Made by a program: the position numbers and the translations under genes
Notes under the pieces: generated by a model
What the model saw: only the letters and a program-made list of their open reading frames with translations
Databases searched by the model: none
What the model was told of the DNA's origin: nothing
Shown here: piece after piece, positions 1 through 10,087 of the stretch
Numbering within the stretch: the first letter of the stretch is position 1
Layout: every line of letters begins with the position of its first letter
Assembly (NCBI GenBank): GCA_033239525.1
Contig: BSYO01000024.1
Coordinates: forward strand, 5,541,991 to 5,605,990
Direction: 5' to 3'
Source of the DNA: Nepenthes gracilis
Taxonomy: Eukaryota > Streptophyta > Magnoliopsida > Caryophyllales > Nepenthaceae
DNA: 64,000 nt

Positions 1-577
1 AAAATCGGATGAATTTGGCATCCACTGCCTGATCAAATTTGTATGCAACGTCCCCTATCTTAGCTAAGACCTTATATGGACCATAATATTTTCAAGACAA
101 CTTATGGAAGTTGAAAGCTGCGTTTTGATAAGTGGTATTATACCACTATTCAGCCAATGCTAACTAATTATTCTAAGAGCTTGGTTTCTGTGCTACCATG
201 CAACTCAAGTATGTTTCAAGGTATTGATTGACCCTTTCAGTTTGTCCATCGATTTAGGGACGATACGAACTGCTCATGTGCAGCTTTGCTCCCATATTGT
301 TTCTCAAGGACATTCAAAATAACCCAATAAATACTTTATCATGATAAGAGGCTATAGTTACAAGCACACCATGGAGTTTAACAATATGATTCAGGAAAAG
401 TTCAGCAATTTTGCTAGCTGAAAGAGGATAAAGTAGTAATAAGAAATGTCTATACTTTGTGAGTCTATCCACCACCACCAATGTAGTGTCTTTACCATTA
501 GATCTCAGTGATCCTTCAATGAAATCCAATGATATATGTCTCCATGAATATAAAGGAATAGGAAGAGGTTGCAACAA
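1..577 (-). pseudogene. Integrase core and C-terminal part, remnant A
   Basis: The open part, 314-577, reads as the rve-type integrase core: a conserved Asp region (LDFIEGSLRSNGKD), then VVVDRLTKYRHF, then the second catalytic region. There the usual S-D-R-D is A-S-Y-H-D, so the second catalytic Asp appears lost. Bases 1-313 continue with the conserved block before the C-terminal domain (PYKVLAKIGDVAYKF) in broken frame. The enzyme would insert cDNA into chromosomes; this copy cannot. The plus-strand relative at 14987-15873 has the same second-site change. Confidence 0.85.
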
Positions 578-655
578 ACTCGAATAAGCTGCTCAATTAC
601 TCTTGTTTCTTTGACAAGTTTCACATGAGTTTACCATATCTTTGATTTGATTGAA

Positions 656-901
656 CTATTGTGACCAAAAGAAAAATTGTTGTGCCCTCTTATATGTTGT
701 TATTACTCCTGAATGGCCTCCATAGCTAGATTCATGTATAGCTAATTGGAGTCTTTGCCTCAAATCTATAGATTGGTTAATACGCCATTTTCCTTTGTAT
801 TTTAGAAGACCCTTATCTATAGAGAAATGTGATTGCTCCGCTGGTTTAGTCAATTTTTTAGCCATAATATCTGTGATCCAAGCATCTTTCTCATAACTCA
901 A
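656..901 (-). pseudogene. Integrase zinc-finger region, remnant A
   Basis: The translation contains the ending typical of the integrase N-terminal zinc-binding domain: H-E-S-S-Y-G-G-H-S-G with two His, then a YKRAQQFFFW block. The matching Cys pair (CETCQRNK) is readable in the plus copy at about 15 kb and falls outside this open piece. It lies just upstream of the integrase core (314-577) in coding order, as expected in pol. It is a fragment of a dead polyprotein, not a separate gene. Confidence 0.8.
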
Positions 902-1000
902 CTATATCTTCTTTTTACACATAAGAACGATTACTGAAGTGGCTACACAACTAACTTGACTATCCTTCATTCGATGAGATAGTACATCTACAACAATGTT

Positions 1001-1358
1001 GTTTTTTTTTTTTTTTGTAAGTAATTTGGATTAATGGGAGAAAAAAATTTTTACAAGAAAAGATTTATCTCCAAGTGTTTTGCCGACTTGGGGATAAAAT
1101 AAAATCGCTAGGGCATGCCCCGAGCGCACGAATACATTGAATGAAACCCACACAGGAAAACTGGGAATCACTCAAGACAGATAGAATACTCAAATATAAA
1201 TTGAGCATAGCCTATACAGATCAAGCCAAGTCAAGGCATATACGAAGATTGGCAACTGATGATCGCCAACAGCATCATTATGCCAGCCGAGGCCTTACCA
1301 TCACCACAAGGTGAAACAAATACTGAAGTCCAGGCGCAGCAGCCAGCCAACACCAATT
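1001..1358 (-). mobile_element. Poly-A retroposon (SINE-like or 5'-truncated LINE) with 14-bp target duplication
   Basis: The block is flanked by the perfect direct repeat TCTACAACAATGTT (987-1000 and 1359-1372). It begins with a T run on the plus strand, so it is a poly-A element lying on the minus strand. The uninterrupted site exists in the plus-strand chromovirus copy near 14.63 kb, where the sequence before and after the insertion is contiguous. The 3' end (ATTAATCCAAATTACTTAC then A) and a CACTTGGAGATAAAT block recur in retroposon tails at 8051-8152, 51744-52111 and 56590-56672. I see no ORF and no clear pol III A/B boxes, so SINE versus truncated LINE stays open. Confidence 0.88.
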
Positions 1359-1372
1359 TCTACAACAATGTT

Positions 1373-2080
1373 ATACTTACCTTTCTTGTACATGTCGGTA
1401 TAGCTCAGTCCTAGTAATTTAGATAAACCTTTTTTGTTGAAGAAATGAGGTGGCCTTCTATTCTAAAAGGTGCTTAAGGCATTACGATTAGTTTTAATAA
1501 TAAATTAATTATCTAATAAGTAGTGCCTCTACTTTAAAATAGCTAGCAGCATGGCCATCAACTTTTTCATATAATGATAGTCCTATATTCTTGACACCAA
1601 TTGATTTATTGATGTATGCCACAGGTCATCCCTTTTGCATAAGTATAGCTCTCTAGTTAAACCAAGAAATCAAACTTTTTGGTAGATGCATCCATTTCAT
1701 ATTACAAAAAGTTGACCTTAAAATCACTTGTTCTTCTTGGGAAGTTCTAGAACAAGGGCATTCTGATCTTTGTCTTGCTTCAACTCACAGAAGATTGAAA
1801 ATAGATTGGTAAGCCCAAAGGGCATGACTTTAAACTCATAATAACCATGATGGGTTTTGCTGCATTTGAATTTGAAAGCATTTTTCTTCAATAAATCATC
1901 TATGGTGGGGATTGGAAACTTATTGTTTATGGTAATGTCATTAAGTTGGCAATAATTTATATAAAGTCTTCCAGAGTTGTCTTTCTTTTTGACTTATAAG
2001 ATGGGTGAAGCAAAGGGACTAGTAATTGGCTGTATCAAAGAAGATTCAATTATTTCGGCAATTTGACGTTCAATTTTATT
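1373..2080 (-). pseudogene. Reverse transcriptase / RNase H region, remnant A (scrambled)
   Basis: Recognisable pieces are the RT start (KKKDNSGRL near 1.99 kb), the FGLTN block near 1.82 kb, and the RNase H start (MDAST near 1.69 kb). Between about 1735 and 1905, short segments that in the plus copies belong to RT (near 10.7-10.9 kb) alternate with segments belonging to the RT/RNase H connection (near 11.2-11.35 kb), and the ~330 bp between them is missing. The region therefore cannot encode a working polymerase. Whether the mosaic is biological or an assembly artefact is discussed in the findings. Confidence 0.75.
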
Positions 2081-2099
2081 CTTTTTATTGTGAGTATGA

Positions 2100-2516
2100 C
2101 TAGGATTTTAAGTTGATCAGTTTATGATTAGGGACTAAGAGAATTTGATGATCAAATGATCTTTTAGGAGGTAGGCCACTTGGTTCCGCAAAAATGTCCT
2201 GAAATTCAATGCGCGATTTTTTTATTAGAGTAATGGTGGATACTTGATCTTCATCAATAGAAAGATAGAATAATTGTCCCACGAACTCTTCATCTATGCT
2301 CATTAGTTTACCAGCTTCTTTAGATGGTATATATTTCACTACAACCTCCTCTTTATATCCATGCAACTCAATTTGTTGACCCCCCTTGCTGAAGCTGAGA
2401 TTTAGTTGGTGATAATCAAAAAGAATTGGACTAAATGATTTCATCCAATCTACTCCATAACATTGAGATCTGCTGTGAATGTGTGCCTTTGCATTGTCCA
2501 AACCAACCCCCAACAT
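2100..2516 (-). pseudogene. Protease to RT N-terminal linker, remnant A
   Basis: A 138-residue open piece nearly identical to those at 10088-10504 and 13090-13506. It has the block found between aspartic protease and RT in plant chromoviruses: VDWMKSFSPILFDYHQLN, a GGQQIELHG turn, and a C-terminal F-x-D-I-F-A-E-P-S-G-L-P-P motif that marks the RT N-terminus. Conservation of this open stretch in three copies suggests they share a recent common source. It is not an independent gene. Confidence 0.85.
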
Positions 2517-2789
2517 TTACCTTCGTTGATAATTTTGTTGCCGTTGGCCACTGTCGCTCAAAGAGGTGGAGTATTAGTCAATACTCCTTTAGCTTTTTGC
2601 ACTACTTTTTGCTCTCCTCTATTCCATGCTTCTCTGCTCCTAATTTTGTAGTAAATGATACTTGTATTGGTGATAACTATTGCCATTGCTTATTTTAAAT
2701 TTGCCCTGACTACCTTCCTTCTTATCAGGAAGACTTCACATTGGTTATTTGAACTACACTTTGGTCTTCTTGCTGATTGCTTCTAAATA

Positions 2790-3400
2790 CTATTCTAGCA
2801 ATCTCGCCAACTCAAAAGTTTGTTCTAAAGAGCTAGGATTGTGTAACTTGACCATGGTATGATTTTCCTCCTTGAGTCCACTAAGAAAGTTAGAAAAGAA
2901 GTAAGATTTTGTGAGTAAACTTGGATAAGAGGTGACCATCCAATATTTCAAATCTTCAAACTTTTCGTGATAATTTTTCACATCAATTGTTTATTACAAC
3001 TTGTTGAATTATTCGACTACATTAGATGCTAAGCAATTCCCAAATCTTTTACATAGATCACCTTTAAACATCTCGCATGTTAGATTTAGATTGTGAACCC
3101 AATGACCTTGAAACCAAACGTCTACATTGCCTTCCAAATGCATAGCTGGAAATATTTACTACACTTTTTGATCCAAGATCTCATATTACTCCCATGAAGT
3201 ATGGGAATTCAATTCTTGGAGGAAGCATGGATTTATTCTTCCCTATAATATTAGAATAGTTGCTAATATGAATTAGCCTTGAGTTCTGATCTTCTTGATT
3301 GCTAATGCCTACAGGTGTTGGTAATATACCACGTTGTGGTTGTTGTGAAGCTGAATCTTAAGATGAATACAATTCTCCATTTCTTGGTTTCAGCCATCCT
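2790..3400 (-). pseudogene. gag remnant, chromovirus A
   Basis: The open segment 2790-2981 contains the retrotransposon gag signature: F-E-D-L-K-x-W-M, then FFSNFLSGLKEE, then a leucine/alanine-rich end (ELARLLE). Upstream coding sequence up to about 3400 matches the plus-strand gag at 9.2-9.8 kb and 12.2-12.8 kb but is broken by stops. Relative to those copies, the gag start and leader are deleted: homology resumes only as a short piece near 3430-3445 and then ends at the TRIM fragment. Confidence 0.8.
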
Positions 3401-3445
3401 TTGTTCAAATCCTTCGAACAAAATATATCGTTCACTTGTTATATA

Positions 3446-3523
3446 TGATGGCTTGAGACGTCGTGAAGTTCCCCCGGCCCAAAGCGGACAATATCTACAT
3501 ACGGATGCGCCGGAGACGTTACA
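3446..3523 (-). mobile_element. Truncated TRIM LTR
   Basis: This is the reverse complement of the terminal LTR of the TRIM at 23592-24073 (TGTAACGTC end at 3523). The bases just outside, 3524-3528 (GACAT), are the complement of the ATGTC target duplication of that TRIM. The remaining ~400 bp of the element is missing. Confidence 0.85.
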
Positions 3524-4409
3524 GACATCCTCACAAGCAATTGTTTAAACAAAAAAATAAAGCCTCTTTTTGGGTGGTAATGAATTGCGATAAACAGCTG
3601 TTGGCTAACTCTTGGAAGGTTCTCATCGAATTTAGTTGCGACTAGTAGAACCAAATCCGAGCGTTAGTGAAAAGTAGAGACATAAGGCCGCGTCATCTAA
3701 ACCTTCGAATCATAACTTCCGTCATAGGATTCCAGGATTGTCATCCTGAATTTGTGAAGGAGCTGTTGTATCAAAATTTTTCTCATAAACAATTTTTTCA
3801 GGTGAGCGGAGTGTTCGTCAGTACTTCCTTTGAATAGCCGCTGCTCAATCTTCCAAATCCTCTCATCTACTTGGGAGATCGACACAATCTTCTTAGATTG
3901 AGGAAGATCCTCAATTCCAGTGATTTGGAGAGACATATTAGATCTACCGACTACAGGCCATCCTCGACAAGGTACTACTAGATACTTCTTCTTGGGATAG
4001 GGGCCTCTGATCTTTTGTCTTTCGAGAGAAGCGTGGATTTCACCACTGTGGGCTTTCATATCTTGTTCCTAGACTTGGTTGGCCTTCTAGCCGTGTGTGG
4101 GCTCTATCGCTCATGGCCTGTCAGGTCCCGAGGATGTTAGAATGATCATCTCCTTGGTAGGTTGTCTATTCTTTTGGCTCTTTCTTTTGGATGCCGAAAT
4201 TTGGCAGTTGGAGGAAAGAGCCCCTAACAATTGCCTTCTAGACGAGCATATATGGTTTGGAGCAATTTTCTTATCGTGTCCACCTAGGTAGCCAGTGTCT
4301 CCATATCTGGGGCTAGACATGCGTATCTATAACTACCTATAGATGTATCGTCGTCAAAGGAGACGACGTCCCTTGCTGGTGTAAATGCTTGAGCCTGAGT
4401 GTTCACCAT
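3524..4409 (-). pseudogene. Gypsy gag fragment (long-LTR family), left arm
   Basis: The start is ATG at 4409 (M-V-N-T), by comparison with copies at 22713 and 7483. The longest open part (3697-4059) ends in FRMTILESYDGSYDSKV, matching the ...P.x..YDG..DP.. motif that opens the conserved gag domain in Tat/Ogre-type gypsy elements. After that, in another frame, MRTFQELAN with a following F-x-S-Q-F pattern continues the gag domain. Frames shift several times and stops occur, so it is dead. Gag would form the particle that packages element RNA. The fragment is cut by the TRIM insertion. Confidence 0.7.
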
Positions 4410-4439
4410 ATTCACTTTCTTTGGTTGTATGGTTAGACT

Positions 4440-4665
4440 TTCATGTCCCTTGAGCTGGTGTGTTTATTGTGTGAGATGTCATTTTCATCATTATAGAACG
4501 TTATGACTCTACAGTTATAAGAAATATTACTCATATAACCACTACCTACGTTTAATGTCTAAGTAATAATGACGAATATTACTCATGTAATTGTGATATG
4601 TATTTATTGATTAAGCTGTCACGGTTTTCAACCATTAAATTTGATACGGTAACTATCACTAATAG

Positions 4666-4690
<25 letters not shown>
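4440..4690 (-). promoter_or_regulatory. U3-like LTR block, minus sense
   Basis: Read on the minus strand, this block matches 22440-22670 and, less closely, 6978-7165. Shared landmarks are CAAATTTAATGG, a GTGACA stretch, repeated ATGAGTAA motifs, GTAGAGTCATAA, and a TATA-like ACAATAAA near its end. It lies between the AT-rich block and the gag leader. In full LTRs of this family the U3 is followed by R and U5; here it runs directly into the leader, so R-U5 appears deleted. A short (TA)n run lies at about 4674-4699. Confidence 0.55.
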
Positions 4691-4701
<11 letters not shown>

Positions 4702-6870
4702 TATTTTGGTTATTATTTTATTTATTTTTTTAAGTTTTGCTTTTCATATTTTTTATTTTTTAAAATAAAAATTTGTGAATTATTTTTCAAATTTTTTTAT
4801 TTTTTATTTTATATTTTATAATTTGTAATTTATATTCTAACATTTTTATATTTTATATTTTATTTTTTATCTCTATTTATTTATTATATTTTAATGTTTA
4901 ATCATTGTTTCACTTTTTTCAATTTGTGATTTTATTTTTATATTTTAAATTAATGTGATATTCTTTTATTTCTCATATGTTAATTTTCTTAATTAATATT
5001 TTCTTTTATTATTTTCTTCTATGCTCGATGTTTTCTTTTTCTTCTTTCTTTTTTAACTCTCCTATTTTATATTTTAATTTTTTTATTCTTATCTTCATAT
5101 TTTTGTTATTTTATAATTTATCTTTCTTTTACATAATTTTTTTTTCATATTCTAGATTTTTTACGTTTTATTTTTAATATTTAATATTACTTTATTTAAT
5201 TATAATGCTGTTTGTTAATTTTTATATATAAAAAAAGAAATGGATAATGACAATAAAGAATAGAAAAATAAACATAAACATATAAGTATTAAATAAGAAA
5301 AATAAAAATTATAAAGAATACATTTACAGATTTTTATATAAAAAATATAAACGGGCAAACCGACAATGAATATAAAATAAAAAATAATAATAAGTAAAAT
5401 CAACAAAATATGAGAAAATTTTAAAATAATTACCATAAGAAATATGAAAAATATAAAATATGTAGAAATGAAAAAAAGTTAACAGAGTAAATTAATTATT
5501 AGAAAGACAAAATTGTTGAAAAAAATAAAAATTTTCAAACAAAATATAAAAAAAAATTGATTAAAAAAAGGAAAAAAATATGAAAAATTAACAATAAAAA
5601 ATATTTGAAAAAACAAATACATAAATAAATAAAATATTCTAAATTTTCATTTTTCATTTCTCTTTTTTTTTACTTCATTTTATTTTTCATATATGATGTT
5701 TAATTATTTTAATTTTTATAGTTGGATTTATTTAAATGAATTGTTTTTACTTATGAACTTGAGTTTTTTATTTAATATTTATTCTGTTCACATTTTTATT
5801 TGTTTCTACTTTATCGTTTTTTATTTTATATTTTAAATTTATATATGTATTATTTTTTATTTTTTATTTTCCTCTTCTGTTCTATTTCTCAGCATTTATT
5901 TATTTAAGTGATTTATATATCTTAATTTTCCATTTTCTATCCTTAATTTGTCGTTTTTTAAACTTTTTTTTTTTTTTTACTTTTTTCTATTATTTTTAAA
6001 TTTTTTATTGTTAAATTATTAAAATTTTTATATTTAAATTTTAATTTTTCAGCTTTAATGTTTTCAATATTTTTCTTCAGTTTATTTTTTATATTTTATT
6101 TTGGTTACCTTTTCACGTCTTAATATTAATATTTTATTTTATATTATATTTGATTTTTAATTATTTTTATAAAAGTTTTTCTTCCATTTCTTTATTGTTT
6201 TTTAAAATTTTAATCAATATTTCTTATTCGATTTCTTATTCTTTTAACTTTTACATTTTGTATGTCTTATTTTTTATCTTCCTTTTTACTTCTTAAAATA
6301 AATAATTTGAAATTTATGTGTTTTTAGTCGTTTATTTTTTCTAATTTTTTCATTCTCTTTTCATTTTTTTTATATTTTTTAAATTTGCATCTTTTATTTT
6401 ATTTTTCAAATAGTTTTTATAATTCATATATATTTTTTCAATCTCTTTTTATTCACCATATTCTTTCGTTATTATTTTTTCTAGTTTTTTTTACTTTTAT
6501 TATTATAATTTATAGTTTCCTTTATTATTATTTTTTCGTTTTGCTTTTTTTGAAATGTTTATATCTTTTTGATTTTTCAAATGCTTCTTTCACGGTGTTC
6601 TTCCACTCTCAACTTTTTCTTTTTATTTTTTATTTATTTTACTTTCTTATTGTATATATTTCATATTTGTTTTTTAAATTTTCTTTTCTTCTTATTATTA
6701 TTTTTTATTTGTTGTTTTTTTATTCTTATTCATTAGTATTTTATATTTATTTTAATTTGGATGTGAGAATTAAAAAATATATATATATATTTAAAAATTT
6801 CTTATTCATAAATGTTTCTTTGTTTTCTAATTTTTTTTATTTTGTAAATGATGAGTATAGCAATCTATAA
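4691..6870. repeat. AT-rich low-complexity block with T-rich / A-rich / T-rich domains
   Basis: The block is almost pure A and T. The plus strand is T-rich at 4691-5215, A-rich at 5220-5640 and T-rich at 5650-6870. Despite the low complexity, the order of short words matches the right arm (20547-22440 inverted) and, more weakly, parts of 24311-28140. Long open frames rich in Phe, Tyr, Leu and Ile arise only from base composition. It is bounded on both sides by outward-facing U3-like sequences. Confidence 0.8.
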
Positions 6871-6879
6871 GCCAACCTA

Positions 6880-7172
6880 GATTCAACTCACAGAAGAAAA
6901 AAAAGGCCTAAATAGCAACAGCCTAATAGAAAACCTGCTAAGACTAAGAAACAAAAGGCGCGGCGGTTATACCAATAGTTATTACATCAAATTTAATGGT
7001 CAAAAGCTGTGACAATCCAACTGATAAATATAGGCGGTGTCTATATGAGTAACGTTTCTAGTGATTATTGAGATATCAAACGCAAGTAGCGGTTACATGA
7101 GTAACGCCTTCATAATTGTAGAGTCATAATACCCAAGAATGGCCAAACCGGCATCTACACTATAAATACACC
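6880..7172 (+). promoter_or_regulatory. U3-like LTR block with TATA box, plus sense
   Basis: CAAATTTAATGG, ATGAGTAACG (twice), GTAGAGTCATAA and a TATA box (CTATAAATACACC, about 7161) follow in the same order as in the U3-like block at 22440-22670. The opening part (CAACTCACAGAAGAA near 6890) resembles the start of the LTR at about 49020 (CCAACTTGCAGAAGAA). It is followed immediately by minus-sense gag, so a rearrangement junction lies near 7172-7185. Confidence 0.6.
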
Positions 7173-7184
7173 ACAACTGCTGCT

Positions 7185-7483
7185 GAAGACTGCCTAGGCC
7201 TCAGCGTAGTCAGGCCTAGTTGTCCTTGCTGTTGGGGCCTTCCTCCTGGGTTTCTTACGCTTGGAGGTCAATGCTTGGGGATCCAGGGGAATGGTTCCCA
7301 GCCATTGTACTTCAACGCGAGCGCACAATGATTGAAACATTTGCTTCATGTTGACCACGTTGTAGCCAGTTTATGCATGTCAGGCTCGGGCTGCTCGCCA
7401 TCACGACTACCCATTGAGGGGTCGTCGCCGCAAGCGGCAGTGTCCATCGCCGATGCGCTAGCCTGCACTCTAGTGTTAACCAT
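7185..7483 (-). pseudogene. Gypsy gag N-terminal fragment
   Basis: ATG at 7483 opens M-V-N-T, as in the gag starts at 4409 and 22713, and the same leader word GTCTAACCA lies upstream on the minus strand. The frame stays open for 45 codons to a TGA at 7346-7348; gag-like sequence rich in Ala, Asp and Arg codons continues broken to about 7185. The rest of the element is missing because plus-sense U3 sequence begins immediately to the left. Confidence 0.55.
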
Positions 7484-8050
7484 CTCTGGGATGAGAGAAT
7501 AAACGTTGGGACTAGTGGTTAGACTTTTTTCGTCATTCCCATGGACAGCGTAAATGATGCGTCATTGGTTTTTAGGTAGTAGTATGGATTAGAGAGCTTT
7601 CTAATCTTTCGCTACAGGTTGAATTGGATAGAATTCAGTCTCTATCGCTGTTAACCTAGAATCTGTACACCACAAATTACTAACAAGAGGTCAGCGTACA
7701 ACAGAAGGTTGTTCCATCGTAAACACTTCGATGCTCAAGTCAAAAATCTTCCACAATGAACGGAAAGATGCACGCGTGGATATAAGTATAATGAGAATGT
7801 AAAGATACACGAGTGACGGGAGTGTGAGAGAGATGTACGTAGAGGTCTGGGCTCCGAAGGTTGCATCGCTATGGGTGGCTCACTATCGCCGCCATGAAGT
7901 AATGATGGCTCGAGGGAAGAGAGCCGGTTCTTTCTCCTCAAAGCCTTGAGCTCTGGGTGAAGCATTGAGTATCTTTGGTCACCGTTTAGGCTCTCTTTGG
8001 GGAGTTGGAATGTAAATGCATTACATATCTTTTTATCAATTCCTATATAT
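7484..8050 (-). mobile_element. Gypsy leader and 3' part of an LTR, minus sense
   Basis: On the minus strand this reads GACCTCTTGTTAGTAA then GTGGTGTACAGATTCTAGG, then the leader into the gag ATG at 7483. The same U5 landmark (TGAC..CT, then TGTGGTGT.. and a GGTT word) recurs in other LTRs of the family, for example near 19.5 kb and 49.85 kb on the plus strand. The LTR is interrupted at 8051 by a retroposon tail. No element end is visible. Confidence 0.55.
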
Positions 8051-8152
8051 TTATCCTCAAGTTGGAAAAATACTTGGAGATAAATCATTTATTGTAAATT
8101 TTTTTCTCCCATTAATCCAAATCACTTACTTACCAAAAAAAACAAAAAAAAA
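8051..8152 (+). mobile_element. 5'-truncated poly-A retroposon tail
   Basis: About 100 bp, matching the 3' end of the retroposon at 1001-1358: a CTTGGAGATAAATC block, TTTCTCCCATTAATCCAAAT, CACTTACTTACC, then an A run. It is flanked by the direct repeat TCCTATATAT (8041-8050 and 8153-8162), consistent with target-primed insertion and strong 5' truncation. Confidence 0.75.
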
Positions 8153-8162
8153 TCCTATATAT

Positions 8163-8393
8163 GGTTTTATTTTAAATACTCATGCATATTTTAATTTCAT
8201 ACTTTAAAAATAAATTTATGTTTTAAATCCATACAAATTATGTTTATATGCTAGATTTCTATTTAATACTCATGCATGTCTTTAAATCCCTCATATATAT
8301 TCATGTTTGTTATTAAATTCTATATAAATATCTTTACATGTTATCTACTTGTAAGAAAATGTTAAAAACTATATGAATCATGTTAATTTGTCA
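8163..8393. other. AT-rich flank without recognisable feature
   Basis: AT-rich sequence with repeated ATACTCATGCAT and ATATTCATG words and no open frame of note. The last 28 bases (8366-8393) are repeated in front of the internal LTR copy at 11384, so they belong to the tandem duplication described for chromovirus B. Confidence 0.5.
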
Positions 8394-8817
8394 TGTAAGG
8401 GCTTTGCACCAATACTCTGGGAAAGCATTTGAAGGCAGCAGCAGTTCCTAAATAGTTAGCAGCTTGCACCAGCACAGGCAGTTGAGGAAGAGGCTATGGG
8501 CAATTAATGAAGAGGCTATAAGTAGCCACATGCAGTTGGGAAGTAGTTATAGAGCAAGGCACATCCTGTATCAATAATTAGCTGCACTAGTTCCAGTTTG
8601 TCAGGATGGGATACAATATATGTACCAATTGTCAAGCATTGTAACAGAGAAGGAGAAAAGTGTTATGATCCTTGTCCCCTCTCTCTCGTCTGATCTCTTT
8701 CCCAGTTTTATTTCTCCTCTCTTTCTCAAACCTTCCTCTATTTTCTCTTCTCCTTGGTCTAAATCCCCACCCTCTTCATCTCTTTCTCTTTACTCACAGC
8801 TAATTCATTCAATATCA
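8394..8817 (+). mobile_element. 5' LTR of chromovirus B
   Basis: Starts TGTAAGGGCTTTGCACC and runs to TCAATATCA. The second half is a pyrimidine-rich, CT-dense stretch. Compared with the 3' LTR it lacks about 60-90 bp, where the 3' LTR repeats a GCACCAGT..GTAAAGCATT word. A 77-codon frame (8620-8853) inside it reflects the pyrimidine-rich tract, not a gene. Confidence 0.8.
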
Positions 8818-9159
8818 AGTCACTGCTCCATAAAGAGGTCTTTCCTCAAATAGTAACACACATCCTTCAACAAAATTGTTCAACTCACAACTATGATGTG
8901 CCAAAGAAACAGTTTGGAAGAATAAATGCAACAGTGGCAGCAGGAGATTCAAGAAAGCATAATGTAACAAGTGAACGATAAGCCCCTTAATTGGCTCTCC
9001 ATTGTCTAGGATAAGAAAATTTCAAGAATAGTTGAGCAAGAGAATCGAATGTCAAGATTTATGGAGGATGTGAGGCAGTTGCTAACGTCCAAAGATTCTG
9101 TGCAGGATGAATGGCAAGAACCAGTCCACAAGATCAACTCACCACTAGATAATTTTGAG

Positions 9160-9840
9160 TAAGGATTGGATGAAAAATCTTCAAAATTCACAATAGAAAT
9201 TAAAGGATGGATGAAACCAAGAAATGGAGAATTGTATTCATCTTAAGATTCAGCTTCACAACAACCACAACGTGGTATATTACCAACACCTGTAGGCATT
9301 AGCAATCAGGAAGATCAGAACTCAAGGCTAATTCATATTAGCAACTATTCTAATATTATAGGGAAGAATAAATCCATGCTTCCTCCAAGAATTGAATTCC
9401 CAAACTTCGCGGGAGCAATCTGAGATCTTGGATCAGAAAGTGTAGTAAATATTTCCAGTTATGCATTTGGAAGGCAATGCAGACGTTTGGCTTCAAGGTC
9501 ATTGGGTTCACAATCTAAATCTAACATGGGAGATGTTTAAAGGTGATCTATGTAAAAGATTTGGGAATTGCTTAGCATCTAATGCAGTCGAATAATTCAA
9601 CAAGTTGTAATAAACAATTGATGTGAAAAATTATCAAGAAAAGTTTGAAGATTTGAAGTCTTGGATGGTCAGCTCTTATCCTAGTTTACTCACGAAATCT
9701 TACTTCTTTTCTAACTTTCTTAGTGGACTCAAGGAGAAAAATCGTACCATGGTCAAGTTACACAATCCTAGCTCTTTAGAAGAGACTTTTGAGTTGGCGA
9801 GATTGCTAGAATAGTATTTAGAAGCAATCAGCAAGAAGAC
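9160..9840 (+). pseudogene. gag remnant, unit 1 of chromovirus B
   Basis: Begins around a MDEKSSKF-like start, with KPRNGELYSS and a P-P-R-I-E-F-P block. The conserved retrotransposon gag part is the open piece 9623-9814 (EKFEDLKSWM, FFSNFLSGLKEK, ELARLLE). Several in-frame stops interrupt it, for example at the position corresponding to YSS in unit 2, which there reads Gln. The product would be the capsid protein. Confidence 0.8.
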
Positions 9841-10087
9841 CAAAGTGCAGTTCAAATAACTAATGTGAAGTTTTCCTGATAAAACGGAAGGTAGTCAGGG
9901 CAAATTTAAAACAAGCAATGACAATAGTTATCATCAATACAAGTATCCTTTACTGCAGAATCAGGAGCAGAGAAGCATGGAATAGAGGAGAGCAAAAAGT
10001 AGTGCAAAAAGCTAAAGGAGTATTGACTAATACTCCACCTCTTTGAGCGACAGTGGCCAATGGCAGCAAAATTATCAACGACGGTAA

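Larger units (their letters stand above)
1..3445 (-). mobile_element. Ty3/gypsy chromovirus remnant A (cut by window edge)
   Basis: Reading right to left on the minus strand, traces of gag, the protease/RT junction, RT-RNase H, the integrase zinc finger, the integrase core and the integrase C-terminus follow in Ty3/gypsy order. The same sequence occurs on the plus strand at 8.9-15.6 kb with only scattered differences, so both derive from one family. That plus copy ends in a chromodomain-like tail, which places the family among plant chromoviruses. Copy A is cut by the window edge at its integrase end. Its gag end stops at about 3445, where it abuts a TRIM fragment, and the leader and 5' LTR are missing. 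Many stops and indels make it non-functional. Confidence 0.9.
3446..6562. repeat. Left arm of a ~3.1 kb inverted repeat (partner 20547-23669)
   Basis: The reverse complement of this segment aligns with 20547-23669 almost end to end: TRIM edge, gag fragment, leader, U3-like block and AT-rich block in the same order. Both arms share the TRIM insertion at the same position in gag, next to GACAT/ATGTC. The left arm ends 78 bases into the TRIM, where chromovirus A begins. At the inner side, homology stops near 6562 inside T-rich DNA. The arms are separated by about 14 kb. They differ by scattered substitutions, so the duplication is not very recent. Confidence 0.85.

Noticed and set aside
2435..2698. 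Plus-strand frame 2435-2698 and its equivalents 9906-10169 and 12908-13171
   Set aside because: Antisense shadow of the gag to protease region of the chromovirus; conserved only because the coding strand is.
6385..6870. 161-codon frame rich in Phe, Tyr, Leu and Ile that looks like a membrane protein
   Set aside because: It follows from T-rich low-complexity DNA; similar frames appear wherever composition is similar (20836-21392, 25495-25704).
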